Assembly (NCBI GenBank): GCA_964589935.1
Contig: CAZPVD010000015.1
Span: forward strand, 26,235 to 90,234
From: VHCN01 sp964589935
GTDB taxonomy: Bacteria; Verrucomicrobiota; Verrucomicrobiia; Limisphaerales; VHCN01
Direction of reading: 5' to 3'
Length of the DNA: 64,000 nt
Positions 16,827-24,591 of the stretch are shown here, piece after piece. The first letter of the stretch is position 1. Each line of letters starts with the position of its first letter. The position numbers were made by a program, and so were the translations under genes. Under the pieces are notes generated by a model. That model saw only the letters and a list, made by a program, of their open reading frames with translations. It was not told the DNA's origin and did not search any database.

Positions 16827-18392
16827 ATGTCGTTTCGCGAGCTGGGCCTCGACGCCAACATTCTCAGAGCCATTCAGGACGCCGGTTACACCGAGCCGAC
16901 GCCGATCCAGGCGGCGGCCATCCCGCACGTGCTCGCGGGGCACGACCTCATCGGCATCGCGCAGACGGGCACGGGCAAGACGGCGGCCTTCACGCTGCCC
17001 ATCCTGACGAAGCTCGTCGCGCCCGGCGCCGCGCCGCGCCGCGGCACGCGCGTGCTTGTGCTCGCGCCGACGCGCGAACTGGTCGTGCAGATCGAGGAGA
17101 ACGTGCGCGCCTATGGACGACACGTGCCGGTGCGCATGGCCACGGTGTATGGCGGCGTCGGTGAATTTCCCCAGATCAAGGCGCTGCGTTCCGGCGTGGA
17201 CATCGTCGTCGCCACGCCGGGCCGCCTGCTCGACCTGATGGGCCGCAACTGCGCGGACTTCTCCGGCCTGCAATTTCTCGTGCTCGACGAGGCCGACCGG
17301 ATGCTCGACATGGGCTTCATCCCCGACATCCGCCGCATTGTCTCCGCGCTGCCAAAGCAGCGGCAGACGCTGATGTTCTCCGCCACGCTCTCGCGCGAGA
17401 TAGAAAAATTGACTCATGAATTCCAGCGCGAGCCGAAGCTTGTGCAGATCGGCCGCCGCTCGAACCCCGCCGAGACCGTCACTCAGTTCGTCTATGAAGT
17501 CGCCGGCCCGCAGAAGCTCGCGCTGCTCGCGCACCTGATGCGCGACCCGGCCATGAACATGGTGCTCGTCTTTGTGCGCATGAAACACGCCGCCGACCGC
17601 GTCGCGTCCCAGTTGGAGCGGCATAACATCCGCACCGCCACGCTGCATTCGAACCGCTCGCAAAGCCAGCGGATGCGCGCGTTGCGGGATTTCAAGCAGG
17701 GCCACGTGCGCGTGCTCGTCGCCACGGACATCGCGGCGCGCGGCATTGATGTGGACGGCATTTCGCACGTCGTGAACTTCGATTTCCCGCTGCACCCGGA
17801 GGACTACGTCCACCGCATCGGACGCACGGGCCGGGCGAACGCCGTGGGCGACGCGATCAGTTTCGTGTCGCATGACGAACAGCGCGCGCTGCGTTCGCTG
17901 GAGCGTTTCATCGGCCGCGGCCTCATCCGCAAACGCGCGGAAGGTTTCAACCCCGCGGCGCTGCCGCCGCCCGCACCCGCGCAACAGGCGCATCGCGACG
18001 AGCGCCTGGCCTTCGGTCAACGCGAAGAACCACGGCAGGGCGGGCAGCAACGCGAGCACCGGCAGCCGCAAGCCCAGCGCGCGTGGCAGCAGCGCACCGA
18101 ACCGCCGCGCGAGGAACAGCGCCGTGGTCCCGCTCAGTGGCGCGAAGAGCGGCCTTACCGCAAGCCTTTCCCGCAGCAGGCACGTTATCCCGCGCAAGAA
18201 CGCCGCGCGGAACCGCACACGGGCGGGCCGCGCCGCGAAGAACACCCGCAGTCCGAACGACCTAATGAACCGCGGCCCGAACGCGGACCGCAACAGCGCG
18301 AACAATGGCAGGGCGGGCCACGCCGTTCACCGGGCTTTGGCGGGCGGAAGCCGGGCGGCTTTGGCAGGCCACCGTTCAAGAAGCGCTGGTAA
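16827..18392 (+). CDS. DEAD-box RNA helicase, RhlE-like
   Basis: The 521-residue protein has all DEAD-box motifs in order: Q motif 'GYTEPTPIQ', Walker A 'AQTGTGKTAAF', 'PTRELVVQI', 'TPGRLLD', 'DEADRMLDMGF', 'SATLSREI', 'ATDIAARGIDV' and 'HRIGRTGR'. After residue 370 comes a 150-residue tail rich in Arg, Gln, Pro and Gly, ending 'GRKPGGFGRPPFKKRW', which probably binds RNA. RhlE-type enzymes act in ribosome assembly and RNA turnover. A GTG six bases upstream is an alternative start. A terminator hairpin follows. Confidence 0.92.
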   Translation: MSFRELGLDANILRAIQDAGYTEPTPIQAAAIPHVLAGHDLIGIAQTGTGKTAAFTLPILTKLVAPGAAPRRGTRVLVLAPTRELVVQIEENVRAYGRHVPVRMATVYGGVGEFPQIKALRSGVDIVVATPGRLLDLMGRNCADFSGLQFLVLDEADRMLDMGFIPDIRRIVSALPKQRQTLMFSATLSREIEKLTHEFQREPKLVQIGRRSNPAETVTQFVYEVAGPQKLALLAHLMRDPAMNMVLVFVRMKHAADRVASQLERHNIRTATLHSNRSQSQRMRALRDFKQGHVRVLVATDIAARGIDVDGISHVVNFDFPLHPEDYVHRIGRTGRANAVGDAISFVSHDEQRALRSLERFIGRGLIRKRAEGFNPAALPPPAPAQQAHRDERLAFGQREEPRQGGQQREHRQPQAQRAWQQRTEPPREEQRRGPAQWREERPYRKPFPQQARYPAQERRAEPHTGGPRREEHPQSERPNEPRPERGPQQREQWQGGPRRSPGFGGRKPGGFGRPPFKKRW

Positions 18393-18403
18393 GCGCCGAA
18401 ACG

Positions 18404-18437
18404 AAAACGCCCGGCTGCGCGAGCAACCGGGCGTTTT
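18404..18437. terminator. Bidirectional terminator between the helicase gene and gnd
   Basis: A perfect 11-bp stem, AAAACGCCCGG / CCGGGCGTTTT (18404-18414 and 18427-18437), closes a 12-base loop. It sits between the convergent stops at 18392 and 18456. The A-run on one side and T-run on the other allow it to work in both directions. Confidence 0.88.
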
Positions 18438-18455
18438 GTTTGAATTGTGAGCCGC

Positions 18456-19928
18456 TTACACGTTGTAAGTGGACGACGACGTCGTGCCGCCGCGGCCGGT
18501 CCAGTTCGTGTGGAAGAACTCGCCGCGCGGTTTGTCCACGCGCTCGTAGGTGTGTGCGCCGAAGTAGTCGCGCTGCGCCTGCAACAGATTCGCCGGCAGC
18601 ACGGCCGCGCGATACTGGTCGTAGAAGTTCAGCGCGGTGCTGAAGGCAGGCGCCGGGATGCCGCGCAACGCCGCCGTCGAGACGACCTTTCGCCAGCCTT
18701 TCTGACAGCGCTTGATCTCGCCGCGGAAGTAGTCGTCGAGCATCAGGTTGGTGAGCTTCGGGTTCTTGTCGAAGGCTTCCTTGATCTTGCCGAGGAAGCG
18801 CGAGCGGATGATGCAGCCGCCGCGCCACATCAACGCAATGCCGCCGTAGTTCAAGTTCCATCCGTATTCCTTCGCCGCCGCGCGCATGAGCATGTAGCCC
18901 TGCGCGTAGCTGACGATCTTCGAGGAGTAGAGCGCGTCGCGGATGTCGGCGATGAACTGCTTTTTCTTCTCTGCGTTGGCCGCGATGCTTGTGAGGACGG
19001 GGCGCGGGCCTTTCAACTTCTTCTGCGCCTTCACGCGCTCGTCCTTCAATGCCGAGACACAACGCGAGTAAACTGCTTCCGCGATAAGCGTGATGGGGAT
19101 GCCCATGTCCTGCGAATTCACCACCGTCCACTTGCCGGTGCCTTTCTGGCCGGCGGTGTCGAGAATCTTGTCCACAAGGGGCGCGCCATCGGCGTCCTTG
19201 AATGCAAGGATGTCGCGGCTGATTTCGATGAGGTAGCTGTCGAGGTCGCCAGTATTCCATTCCTTGAGGACCTCGTGCATCTCGTCAGCGCTCATGCCGA
19301 GGCCGGTCTTCATGATGTTGTAACCCTCGCAGATGAGCTGCATGTCACCGTATTCGATGCCGTTGTGGACCATCTTGACGTAATGGCCCGCGCCCTGTTC
19401 CCCGACCCAGTCGCAGCAGGGCGAGCCGTCGGTGACCTTCGCGGAGATGCCTTGGAAAATGTTCTTCACGTGCGGCCATGCGGCGGGCGAACCGCCGGGC
19501 ATGATGCTTGGGCCGTGGCGCGCGCCCTCCTCGCCGCCGCTCACGCCGGTGCCGATGTAAAGCAGGCCCTTGCCCTCGACGTATTTCACGCGGCGGTTCG
19601 TGTCCTCGAAGAGCGAGTTGCCGCCGTCAATGATGATGTCGCCGCCTTCGAGATGCGGGAGGAGTTGCTCGATGAACTCGTCCACCGCGGCGCCGGCCTT
19701 GACCATGAGCATGACGCGGCGGGGCTTCTTGAGCAGGCCGACCATCTCGGCGATGGAGTGCGCGCCGAGCACCTTGGTGCCCTTGGCCTCCTTCGCGAGG
19801 AAGTCGTCCACCTTGCTCGTGGTGCGGTTGTAGGCCACGACGGTGAAGCCGTGGTCGTTCATGTTGAGGATGAGGTTCTGGCCCATCACGGCCAGCCCGA
19901 TGAGTGCGATGTCAGCTTGAGGTTCCAT
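18456..19928 (-). CDS. gnd: 6-phosphogluconate dehydrogenase, decarboxylating
   Basis: The 490-residue enzyme has the NADP-binding 'IALIGLAVMGQNLILNM' at the start, the substrate motif 'GVSGGEEGARHGPSIMPGG', the catalytic Lys in 'HYVKMVHNGIEYGDMQ', and the family C-terminus 'QRDYFGAHTYERVD...FFHTNWTGRGG'. It converts 6-phosphogluconate to ribulose 5-phosphate, CO2 and NADPH in the oxidative pentose phosphate pathway. Length is close to the usual 470-480. It ends at the shared terminator; the other pathway genes (zwf, pgl) are not in the window. Confidence 0.97.
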   Translation of the reverse strand: MEPQADIALIGLAVMGQNLILNMNDHGFTVVAYNRTTSKVDDFLAKEAKGTKVLGAHSIAEMVGLLKKPRRVMLMVKAGAAVDEFIEQLLPHLEGGDIIIDGGNSLFEDTNRRVKYVEGKGLLYIGTGVSGGEEGARHGPSIMPGGSPAAWPHVKNIFQGISAKVTDGSPCCDWVGEQGAGHYVKMVHNGIEYGDMQLICEGYNIMKTGLGMSADEMHEVLKEWNTGDLDSYLIEISRDILAFKDADGAPLVDKILDTAGQKGTGKWTVVNSQDMGIPITLIAEAVYSRCVSALKDERVKAQKKLKGPRPVLTSIAANAEKKKQFIADIRDALYSSKIVSYAQGYMLMRAAAKEYGWNLNYGGIALMWRGGCIIRSRFLGKIKEAFDKNPKLTNLMLDDYFRGEIKRCQKGWRKVVSTAALRGIPAPAFSTALNFYDQYRAAVLPANLLQAQRDYFGAHTYERVDKPRGEFFHTNWTGRGGTTSSSTYNV

Positions 19929-20047
19929 GTTGAGTTTCCTTCAAAACAGGCCGCAACCATAGCGGAGCACGGCGCGAGCGCGAGAAAATTTTCAATCGGT
20001 AAAGTGCAATTTGAAAATGCCGCGGCGAACTTCGCTCGCGGCTTCGC

Positions 20048-20542
20048 CTAAAATTGCAGCCGCGCGTCGCTCTTGAGCATCTCGTCCAGCGCGGGCCAGT
20101 TCGTCTGGTTCATCGAGGCGAATGCGTTGAGATACACGGCCACGACGGGCTGCGGATGCTTCGCGAGGATGGCGTCCACGGCGGCGCGCACCTTCGTGTC
20201 GTCCATCGTGTCGGGCAGGTTCTCGACCGCGCCGTCCTTGTGCGGGACGCCGAGCGCATCGAGGAAATCCTTCAGCAGCGCGGTCTGCTTCTTCATCAGC
20301 CAGCCTTGCAGGAGCGCCTGCGCGGGCGCTTCGAGCGCGGGCTTGGCGAGCGCGGCGACCATGCCCGGATGCCGCTGCGCGCGCGGCTGGTGCTCGAGGA
20401 AAACGGGGCGGACCTTGCGCGCCTGCGCGACGGCGTTGAGCGTGGCCTTGTAAAGCGGCTTGTCCTGCGCGAAGGCGAATTCAAGGATTTCGCCGGACAA
20501 CGCGGCGGGCATGAAGCCAAACAGTTCGTGGGCGGTGAGCAT
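20048..20542 (-). CDS. Hypothetical protein
   Basis: I do not recognise this 164-residue protein. It is probably soluble and helical, without signal peptide, and has features such as 'FGFMPAALSGEILEFAFAQD' near the start and 'PVVAVYLNAFASMNQTNWP' near the end. Codon use matches its neighbours, which supports it as coding. It is divergent from trpS and separated from gnd by a 119-base gap in which I see nothing notable. Confidence 0.65.
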   Translation of the reverse strand: MLTAHELFGFMPAALSGEILEFAFAQDKPLYKATLNAVAQARKVRPVFLEHQPRAQRHPGMVAALAKPALEAPAQALLQGWLMKKQTALLKDFLDALGVPHKDGAVENLPDTMDDTKVRAAVDAILAKHPQPVVAVYLNAFASMNQTNWPALDEMLKSDARLQF

Positions 20543-20654
20543 CGTGGCCGTTCAAAAACGGCGCGCGAGTGTAGAACGGGGAGCGCAAATGGCAAGCGCG
20601 TTGCGCGGGCAAAACCATTGCCCCGTTGCGCGGCTCCTTGTTACCGTCGCGCGC

Positions 20655-21620
20655 ATGCGAATTCTGTCCGGCATCCAGCCCTCGGGCGCGCTGCACCTCG
20701 GCAATTACTTCGGCATGATGCGCCCGGCCGTCGAGCTGCAGGCGCGCGGCGAGTGCTTCTACTTCATCGCAAACTACCACTCGATGACCTCGCTCTTCGA
20801 CGCCGCCGAGCGGCGGCGCAATTCCCTCGACGTGGCGCTGGACTTCCTCGCGTGCGGACTCGACCCGGCGCGCTCGGTCTTCTTCCGCCAGTCCGACGTG
20901 CCCGAAGTCACCGAGCTGACGTGGATGCTCTCGAGCGTCACGCCCATGAGCCGCCTCGAACTCTGCCACAGCTACAAGGACAAGATCGCCCACGGCGTCT
21001 CGCCCAACCACGGCCTCTTCGCCTACCCGGTGCTCATGGCCGCGGACATCCTCATCTACGATTCCAATCTCGTGCCCGTCGGCCGCGACCAGAAGCAGCA
21101 CATCGAAATCACGCGCGACATCGCCGTGAAGTGGAACGAACTCTACGGCCAGACCTTCATCATCCCCGAGGCGGAAATCCGCGACGCCGTCGCCGTCGTG
21201 CCCGGCACCGACGGGCAGAAGATGAGCAAGAGCTACGGCAACACCATCGAGATTTTCGGCGACGAAAAGGCGCTGCGCAAAAAAATCATGGGCATCGTCA
21301 TGGACAGCCGCACGCCGCTGGAACCCAAGCCCGACGCGGACAAAAACATCGCCGTGCAACTGCTCAAGCTCGTCGCGCCCGCCGATGTAGCGGGTGATTT
21401 TGAGAATCGTCTCCGCGCCGGCGGCCTCGGCTACGGCGATTTGAAGAAGGCCCTGTTCGAGCACTACTGGAATTTCTTTGCCGGGCCTCGAACGAAGCGC
21501 GCCGAACTGGAGAAGAACCTCGACCACGTGAACCAAATCCTGCGCGACGGCGCGGCGAAGGCACGCGCGCTCGCTCAAACCGTGCTCAAGCGCGCGAAGC
21601 AGGCGAGTGGGCTGGATTGA
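20655..21620 (+). CDS. trpS: Tryptophanyl-tRNA synthetase
   Basis: The 321-residue class I synthetase begins 'MRILSGIQPSGALHLGNYFG', containing the HIGH-type motif (ALHLGNY), and has the KMSKS motif in 'GTDGQKMSKSYGN'. Length fits TrpRS (about 330). It charges tRNA-Trp. The frame is open upstream to 20460, but the ATG at 20655 gives the exact family start. The C-terminal 'GDLKKALFEHYWNFFAGPRTKR' is typical. Confidence 0.96.
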   Translation: MRILSGIQPSGALHLGNYFGMMRPAVELQARGECFYFIANYHSMTSLFDAAERRRNSLDVALDFLACGLDPARSVFFRQSDVPEVTELTWMLSSVTPMSRLELCHSYKDKIAHGVSPNHGLFAYPVLMAADILIYDSNLVPVGRDQKQHIEITRDIAVKWNELYGQTFIIPEAEIRDAVAVVPGTDGQKMSKSYGNTIEIFGDEKALRKKIMGIVMDSRTPLEPKPDADKNIAVQLLKLVAPADVAGDFENRLRAGGLGYGDLKKALFEHYWNFFAGPRTKRAELEKNLDHVNQILRDGAAKARALAQTVLKRAKQASGLD

Positions 21621-21744
21621 GAGTGCAACAGCGCGGACAACGGCGGACACATCGGTTCAAACCGGAAATGCTTCTGGACAAAAGCTAGCCCATGTTGACC
21701 AATCGCACCGAAACTGAGTAGTATGCGGCAAGTTGTTGCACGCC

Positions 21745-22047
21745 ATGACTGAGTTCCCAGCCAAATTTCCAGAGACACGATTGATTCCGCGCCCGCCGAC
21801 GTTGCGCGGGAAGTTGGCAGCCATTTGGGATTGGGACATGACGATCAATCATCGCCTTCACAAGATCGGAGGCGTGCCAGATTGGATTCAGGATGATGAG
21901 ACGCCAGAGTGCTGCGGACAGCCAGCCACATTTTACGGGCAGCTTGGGTCACTCGACCGGAAACACGACTTGATCGACAACGGATTGATTTACGTTTTCA
22001 TTTGCAGGAAGTGCAAGAAAGCGCATTCGGTGTTTCAGTTCTCATGA
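21745..22047 (+). CDS. Small protein with YwqG/DUF1963-like C-terminal part
   Basis: The 100-residue protein contains 'IGGVPDWIQDDETPECCGQP' and 'FICRKCKKAHSVFQ'. The pattern (GGxPxWxQ, a Cys pair, then a CxxC before the end) resembles the end of YwqG/DUF1963 proteins, here as a short stand-alone unit with possible zinc-binding Cys. The gene is visibly less GC-rich than its neighbours and could be recently acquired or a remnant of a longer gene. An in-frame TTG lies 12 bases upstream. Function unknown. Confidence 0.62.
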   Translation: MTEFPAKFPETRLIPRPPTLRGKLAAIWDWDMTINHRLHKIGGVPDWIQDDETPECCGQPATFYGQLGSLDRKHDLIDNGLIYVFICRKCKKAHSVFQFS

Positions 22048-22103
22048 AGGCGCTGTCTGACCCTGCGCCACAGTGAATTCAGCCGTCGCCCCTCCTACCC
22101 GCT

Positions 22104-23213
22104 CTACGTGTCCTTCTGCGCACTTCGCCGCCCAATTTCCTCGATTGCCCACGTCGCGTGTTCGGCGATGAGCGGTTCGGTGTCGTGCGCGGCGCGTTCG
22201 AGTGCGGGCAGGGCGCGCGCGTCGCCGGTGTTGCCGAGCGCGACGCAGACGTTGCGCAGCAGGCCGCGCCGTTTCGCGCGCAGCACGGGCGTTCCCGCGA
22301 AGCGTTGCCTGAAGGCCGCATCGTCGAGCGCGAGCAGTTCGAGCAAATCGGGCTGCTGAAAATCTTCACGCGCGTGCTGCTTCATCAGCCGACCTTCTTG
22401 CGCGAACTTGTTCCACGGACAGACCGCGAGGCAGTCGTCGCAGCCGAAGATGCGCGCGCCGATCGCGGGGCGCAGTTCCACCGGGATGCTGCCCTTGAGC
22501 TCGATGGTCAGGTAGGAGATGCAGCGGCGCGCGTCCAGCTCGAACGGCGCGGTGATGCACTGCGTCGGGCACGCGGCGAGGCAGCGCGCGCAGTTGCCGC
22601 AATGATTTTTCTCCGGCGAGTCGGGGGCGAGTTCGAGCGTGGTGATGATTTCCGAAAGGTAAATCCAGTTGCCGAGGCGGCGGCTGATGAGGTTGGTGTG
22701 CTTGCCGACGAAGCCCAGCCCGGCGCGCTGCGCGAGGTCGCGCTCCAAGAGCGGCCCGGTGTCCACATACCAGAGCGAGCGCGTGCCCGCGCCGCCGAGG
22801 CCATCCACGAAGGCGCTCAACGTCTTGAGCCGTTCGCCAAGAACGTCGTGATAATCAGTGAAGCGCGCGTAACGGGCGACCACGCCGTTGGCAGGCGAGG
22901 GGCGGGAGAAATTTGAGGCGATAGGCTCGGCCAACGGAACGTCGTCTGCCTGCCTCTCGCCTCCATTGCCCATCGCCTCTCGCCTTCCCTGAAAATAACT
23001 CGCCGCGAGCGTGATGACGCTGCGCGCGCCTTCGAGCACGCGCCGAGGTTCGACGCGCTTCTCCGCGTTGCGGTGCAAGTAGCCCATCTCGCCGTGGCGT
23101 TCTGCGGCGAGCCATTGCTCGAACTGCGGCGCGCTTGCGGGCGCTTCCGCTGTTGTGAAGCGGCAGTCGTCGAAGCCGAGTTCGCGCGCGCGTTGGCGGA
23201 TGGTTTCCTTCAC
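22104..23213 (-). CDS. queG: Epoxyqueuosine reductase
   Basis: The 369-residue enzyme has two ferredoxin-like [4Fe-4S] motifs, 'CGNCARCLAACPTQCI' and 'FGCDDCLAVCPWNKFA', and a C-terminal HEAT-like part ('NTGDARALPALERAAHD'). QueG reduces epoxyqueuosine in tRNA to queuosine using cobalamin and two clusters. The GTG at 23213 is preferred: GGAGG lies six bases upstream and its position abuts the aroK stop (TGACGTG), indicating coupling. The region 'GRREAMGNGGERQ' is encoded by a short dispersed repeat (22954-22986) and looks like an in-frame insertion. Confidence 0.95.
   Translation of the reverse strand: MKETIRQRARELGFDDCRFTTAEAPASAPQFEQWLAAERHGEMGYLHRNAEKRVEPRRVLEGARSVITLAASYFQGRREAMGNGGERQADDVPLAEPIASNFSRPSPANGVVARYARFTDYHDVLGERLKTLSAFVDGLGGAGTRSLWYVDTGPLLERDLAQRAGLGFVGKHTNLISRRLGNWIYLSEIITTLELAPDSPEKNHCGNCARCLAACPTQCITAPFELDARRCISYLTIELKGSIPVELRPAIGARIFGCDDCLAVCPWNKFAQEGRLMKQHAREDFQQPDLLELLALDDAAFRQRFAGTPVLRAKRRGLLRNVCVALGNTGDARALPALERAAHDTEPLIAEHATWAIEEIGRRSAQKDT
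22954..22986 (-). repeat. Short dispersed repeat inside queG, related to the 59.2-kb minisatellite
   Basis: On the minus strand this stretch contains AGAGGCGATGGGCAATGG, identical over 18 bases to a stretch inside the inositol monophosphatase gene (38951-38984), and followed in both by GCGAGAG. It differs at two positions from the 16-bp tandem unit at 59.2 kb. Here it encodes 'EAMGNGGER' in frame. Confidence 0.6.
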
Positions 23214-23214
23214 G

Positions 23215-23754
23215 TCACACCTCCGCGGCATCGTTGCGGGCGCGGCGGAATTGCAGGAGCACCTGTTGCGCGACCTCGCGGATGGAGCGCGACTCGGTGT
23301 TCACGAGCACGTCGGACTGCTTGTAGGCCTTTTCGCGCTGGGCAAGCAGCTCGCGGATTTTCCCGAGCGCGTCGTCGCCCTGCAACAGCGGCCGGTGCGT
23401 GTGCTCGCGCGTGCGCTGCCAGATGGTTTCGGGCGCGGCCCAGAGGCACACGACGAGCGCGTGGGACTTGAGGCTCGCGAGGTTGGCGGGATTCACGATC
23501 AATCCGCCGCCGGTGGAGATGACGAGGCCGCTGCGCGCGGCAAGCTGCGCGAGCACGTCGCTCTCCAACTGGCGGAAGACGGTCTCGCCGGCCTGTGTGA
23601 AGATGTCGCTGACGGTGCGGCCCGTGCGTTCCTCGATGAGGGCGTCGGTGTCCACGAACTCGAAGCCCAGCTCCGCGGCCACAAGCTGCCCGACGGAGGA
23701 CTTGCCCGTGCCCATGAAGCCCGCGAGGGCGAGGTTGCGAATCTGCCGGCTCAC
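23215..23754 (-). CDS. aroK: Shikimate kinase
   Basis: The 179-residue kinase has Walker A 'GFMGTGKSSVGQLVA' (residues 12-26), 'DTDALIEERTGRTVSDIF', the shikimate-binding 'STGGGLIVNPANL' and the lid Arg in 'THRPLLQG'. It phosphorylates shikimate with ATP on the way to chorismate. Length is typical. Its stop (TGA) is one base from the queG start, so the two genes are probably translated in a coupled manner. Confidence 0.95.
   Translation of the reverse strand: MSRQIRNLALAGFMGTGKSSVGQLVAAELGFEFVDTDALIEERTGRTVSDIFTQAGETVFRQLESDVLAQLAARSGLVISTGGGLIVNPANLASLKSHALVVCLWAAPETIWQRTREHTHRPLLQGDDALGKIRELLAQREKAYKQSDVLVNTESRSIREVAQQVLLQFRRARNDAAEV
23220..23224 (-). promoter_or_regulatory. Shine-Dalgarno site deciding the queG GTG start
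   Basis: The minus strand reads GGAGG within the last codons of aroK, then TGTGAC and the GTG start. The next in-frame candidate (at 23231) would lie upstream of this site. Confidence 0.65.
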
Positions 23755-23973
23755 GGCGCAACCATGCCGCAGCGCGCGGCGGCTGGCACGAAGTTTCCGC
23801 GACGGCGGGCGAGGCGGGCGGGCGGGGCCGGTTTTTTCGGATGCGCTTTTTTCTTGCGATGCCTTCAGCCGCGCACTAAGAAGTCGGCAAACGTAATCCC
23901 AGAGTCAGCCCGGCTCGCGCTTGGCTTCCGCGTTCAACCGCGGCGTCCGCGTCCGGCACAACGAAAGGCGATC

Positions 23974-24591
23974 ATGTCAGAGCATCAGGACACGTCACAA
24001 TCTCCGTCGGTTTCCCGGCGCGGCTTTCTCAAGGGCATCGGCGTCACCGGCGCGGCCGCGAGCGTGCTCACCACGCTCCAGCCCGACGCGCAGGGCGCCG
24101 AGAGCGGCATCCGCGGGCCGGGCGAAGTGCCCGTCACGCTCAAGATCAACGGCGCGACCCACAAGCTGAACCTTGAACCGCGCGTCACGCTGCTCGACAC
24201 GCTGCGCAACCGCCTCGACCTGACCGGCTGCAAAAAGGTCTGCGACCGCGCGACGTGCGGCGCCTGCACGGTGCTTCTCGACGGCGAGCCGGTTTATTCC
24301 TGCACGGTGCTGGCGATTGAGGCCGAGGGCCGCAGCGTCACGACCATCGAGGGCATCGGCACGCCGAAGAAATTGAACAGCGTGCAGGCGGCTTTCGTGA
24401 AGCACGACGCGCAGCAGTGCGGCTTTTGCACGCCGGGCTTCGTCACGGCGGCGACCGCGTTTGTCCGCAAGCATCCCAACGCCACGCCCGATGAAATCCG
24501 CGCCGGACTCGGCGGCAACCTCTGCCGTTGCGGCACCTACGCCGGCATGTTGATGGCCGTCTCCGACGCAGCAAAGAAAGGAGGCGCATAA
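23974..24591 (+). CDS. Molybdenum hydroxylase small subunit, [2Fe-2S], Tat-exported
   Basis: The 205-residue subunit has a twin-arginine signal ('SRRGFLKGIGVTGAAASVL', residues 14-32). A plant-type [2Fe-2S] domain follows ('CDRATCGACTVLLDG') and then the second cluster domain ('CGFCTPGFVTAA' and 'GGNLCRCGTYAGM'). It is the electron-transfer subunit of xanthine-dehydrogenase-family enzymes. GAAAGG lies eight bases before the ATG. Its stop overlaps the large-subunit ATG (TAATG). A 219-base gap upstream probably holds the operon promoter, but I cannot define one. Confidence 0.92.
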   Translation: MSEHQDTSQSPSVSRRGFLKGIGVTGAAASVLTTLQPDAQGAESGIRGPGEVPVTLKINGATHKLNLEPRVTLLDTLRNRLDLTGCKKVCDRATCGACTVLLDGEPVYSCTVLAIEAEGRSVTTIEGIGTPKKLNSVQAAFVKHDAQQCGFCTPGFVTAATAFVRKHPNATPDEIRAGLGGNLCRCGTYAGMLMAVSDAAKKGGA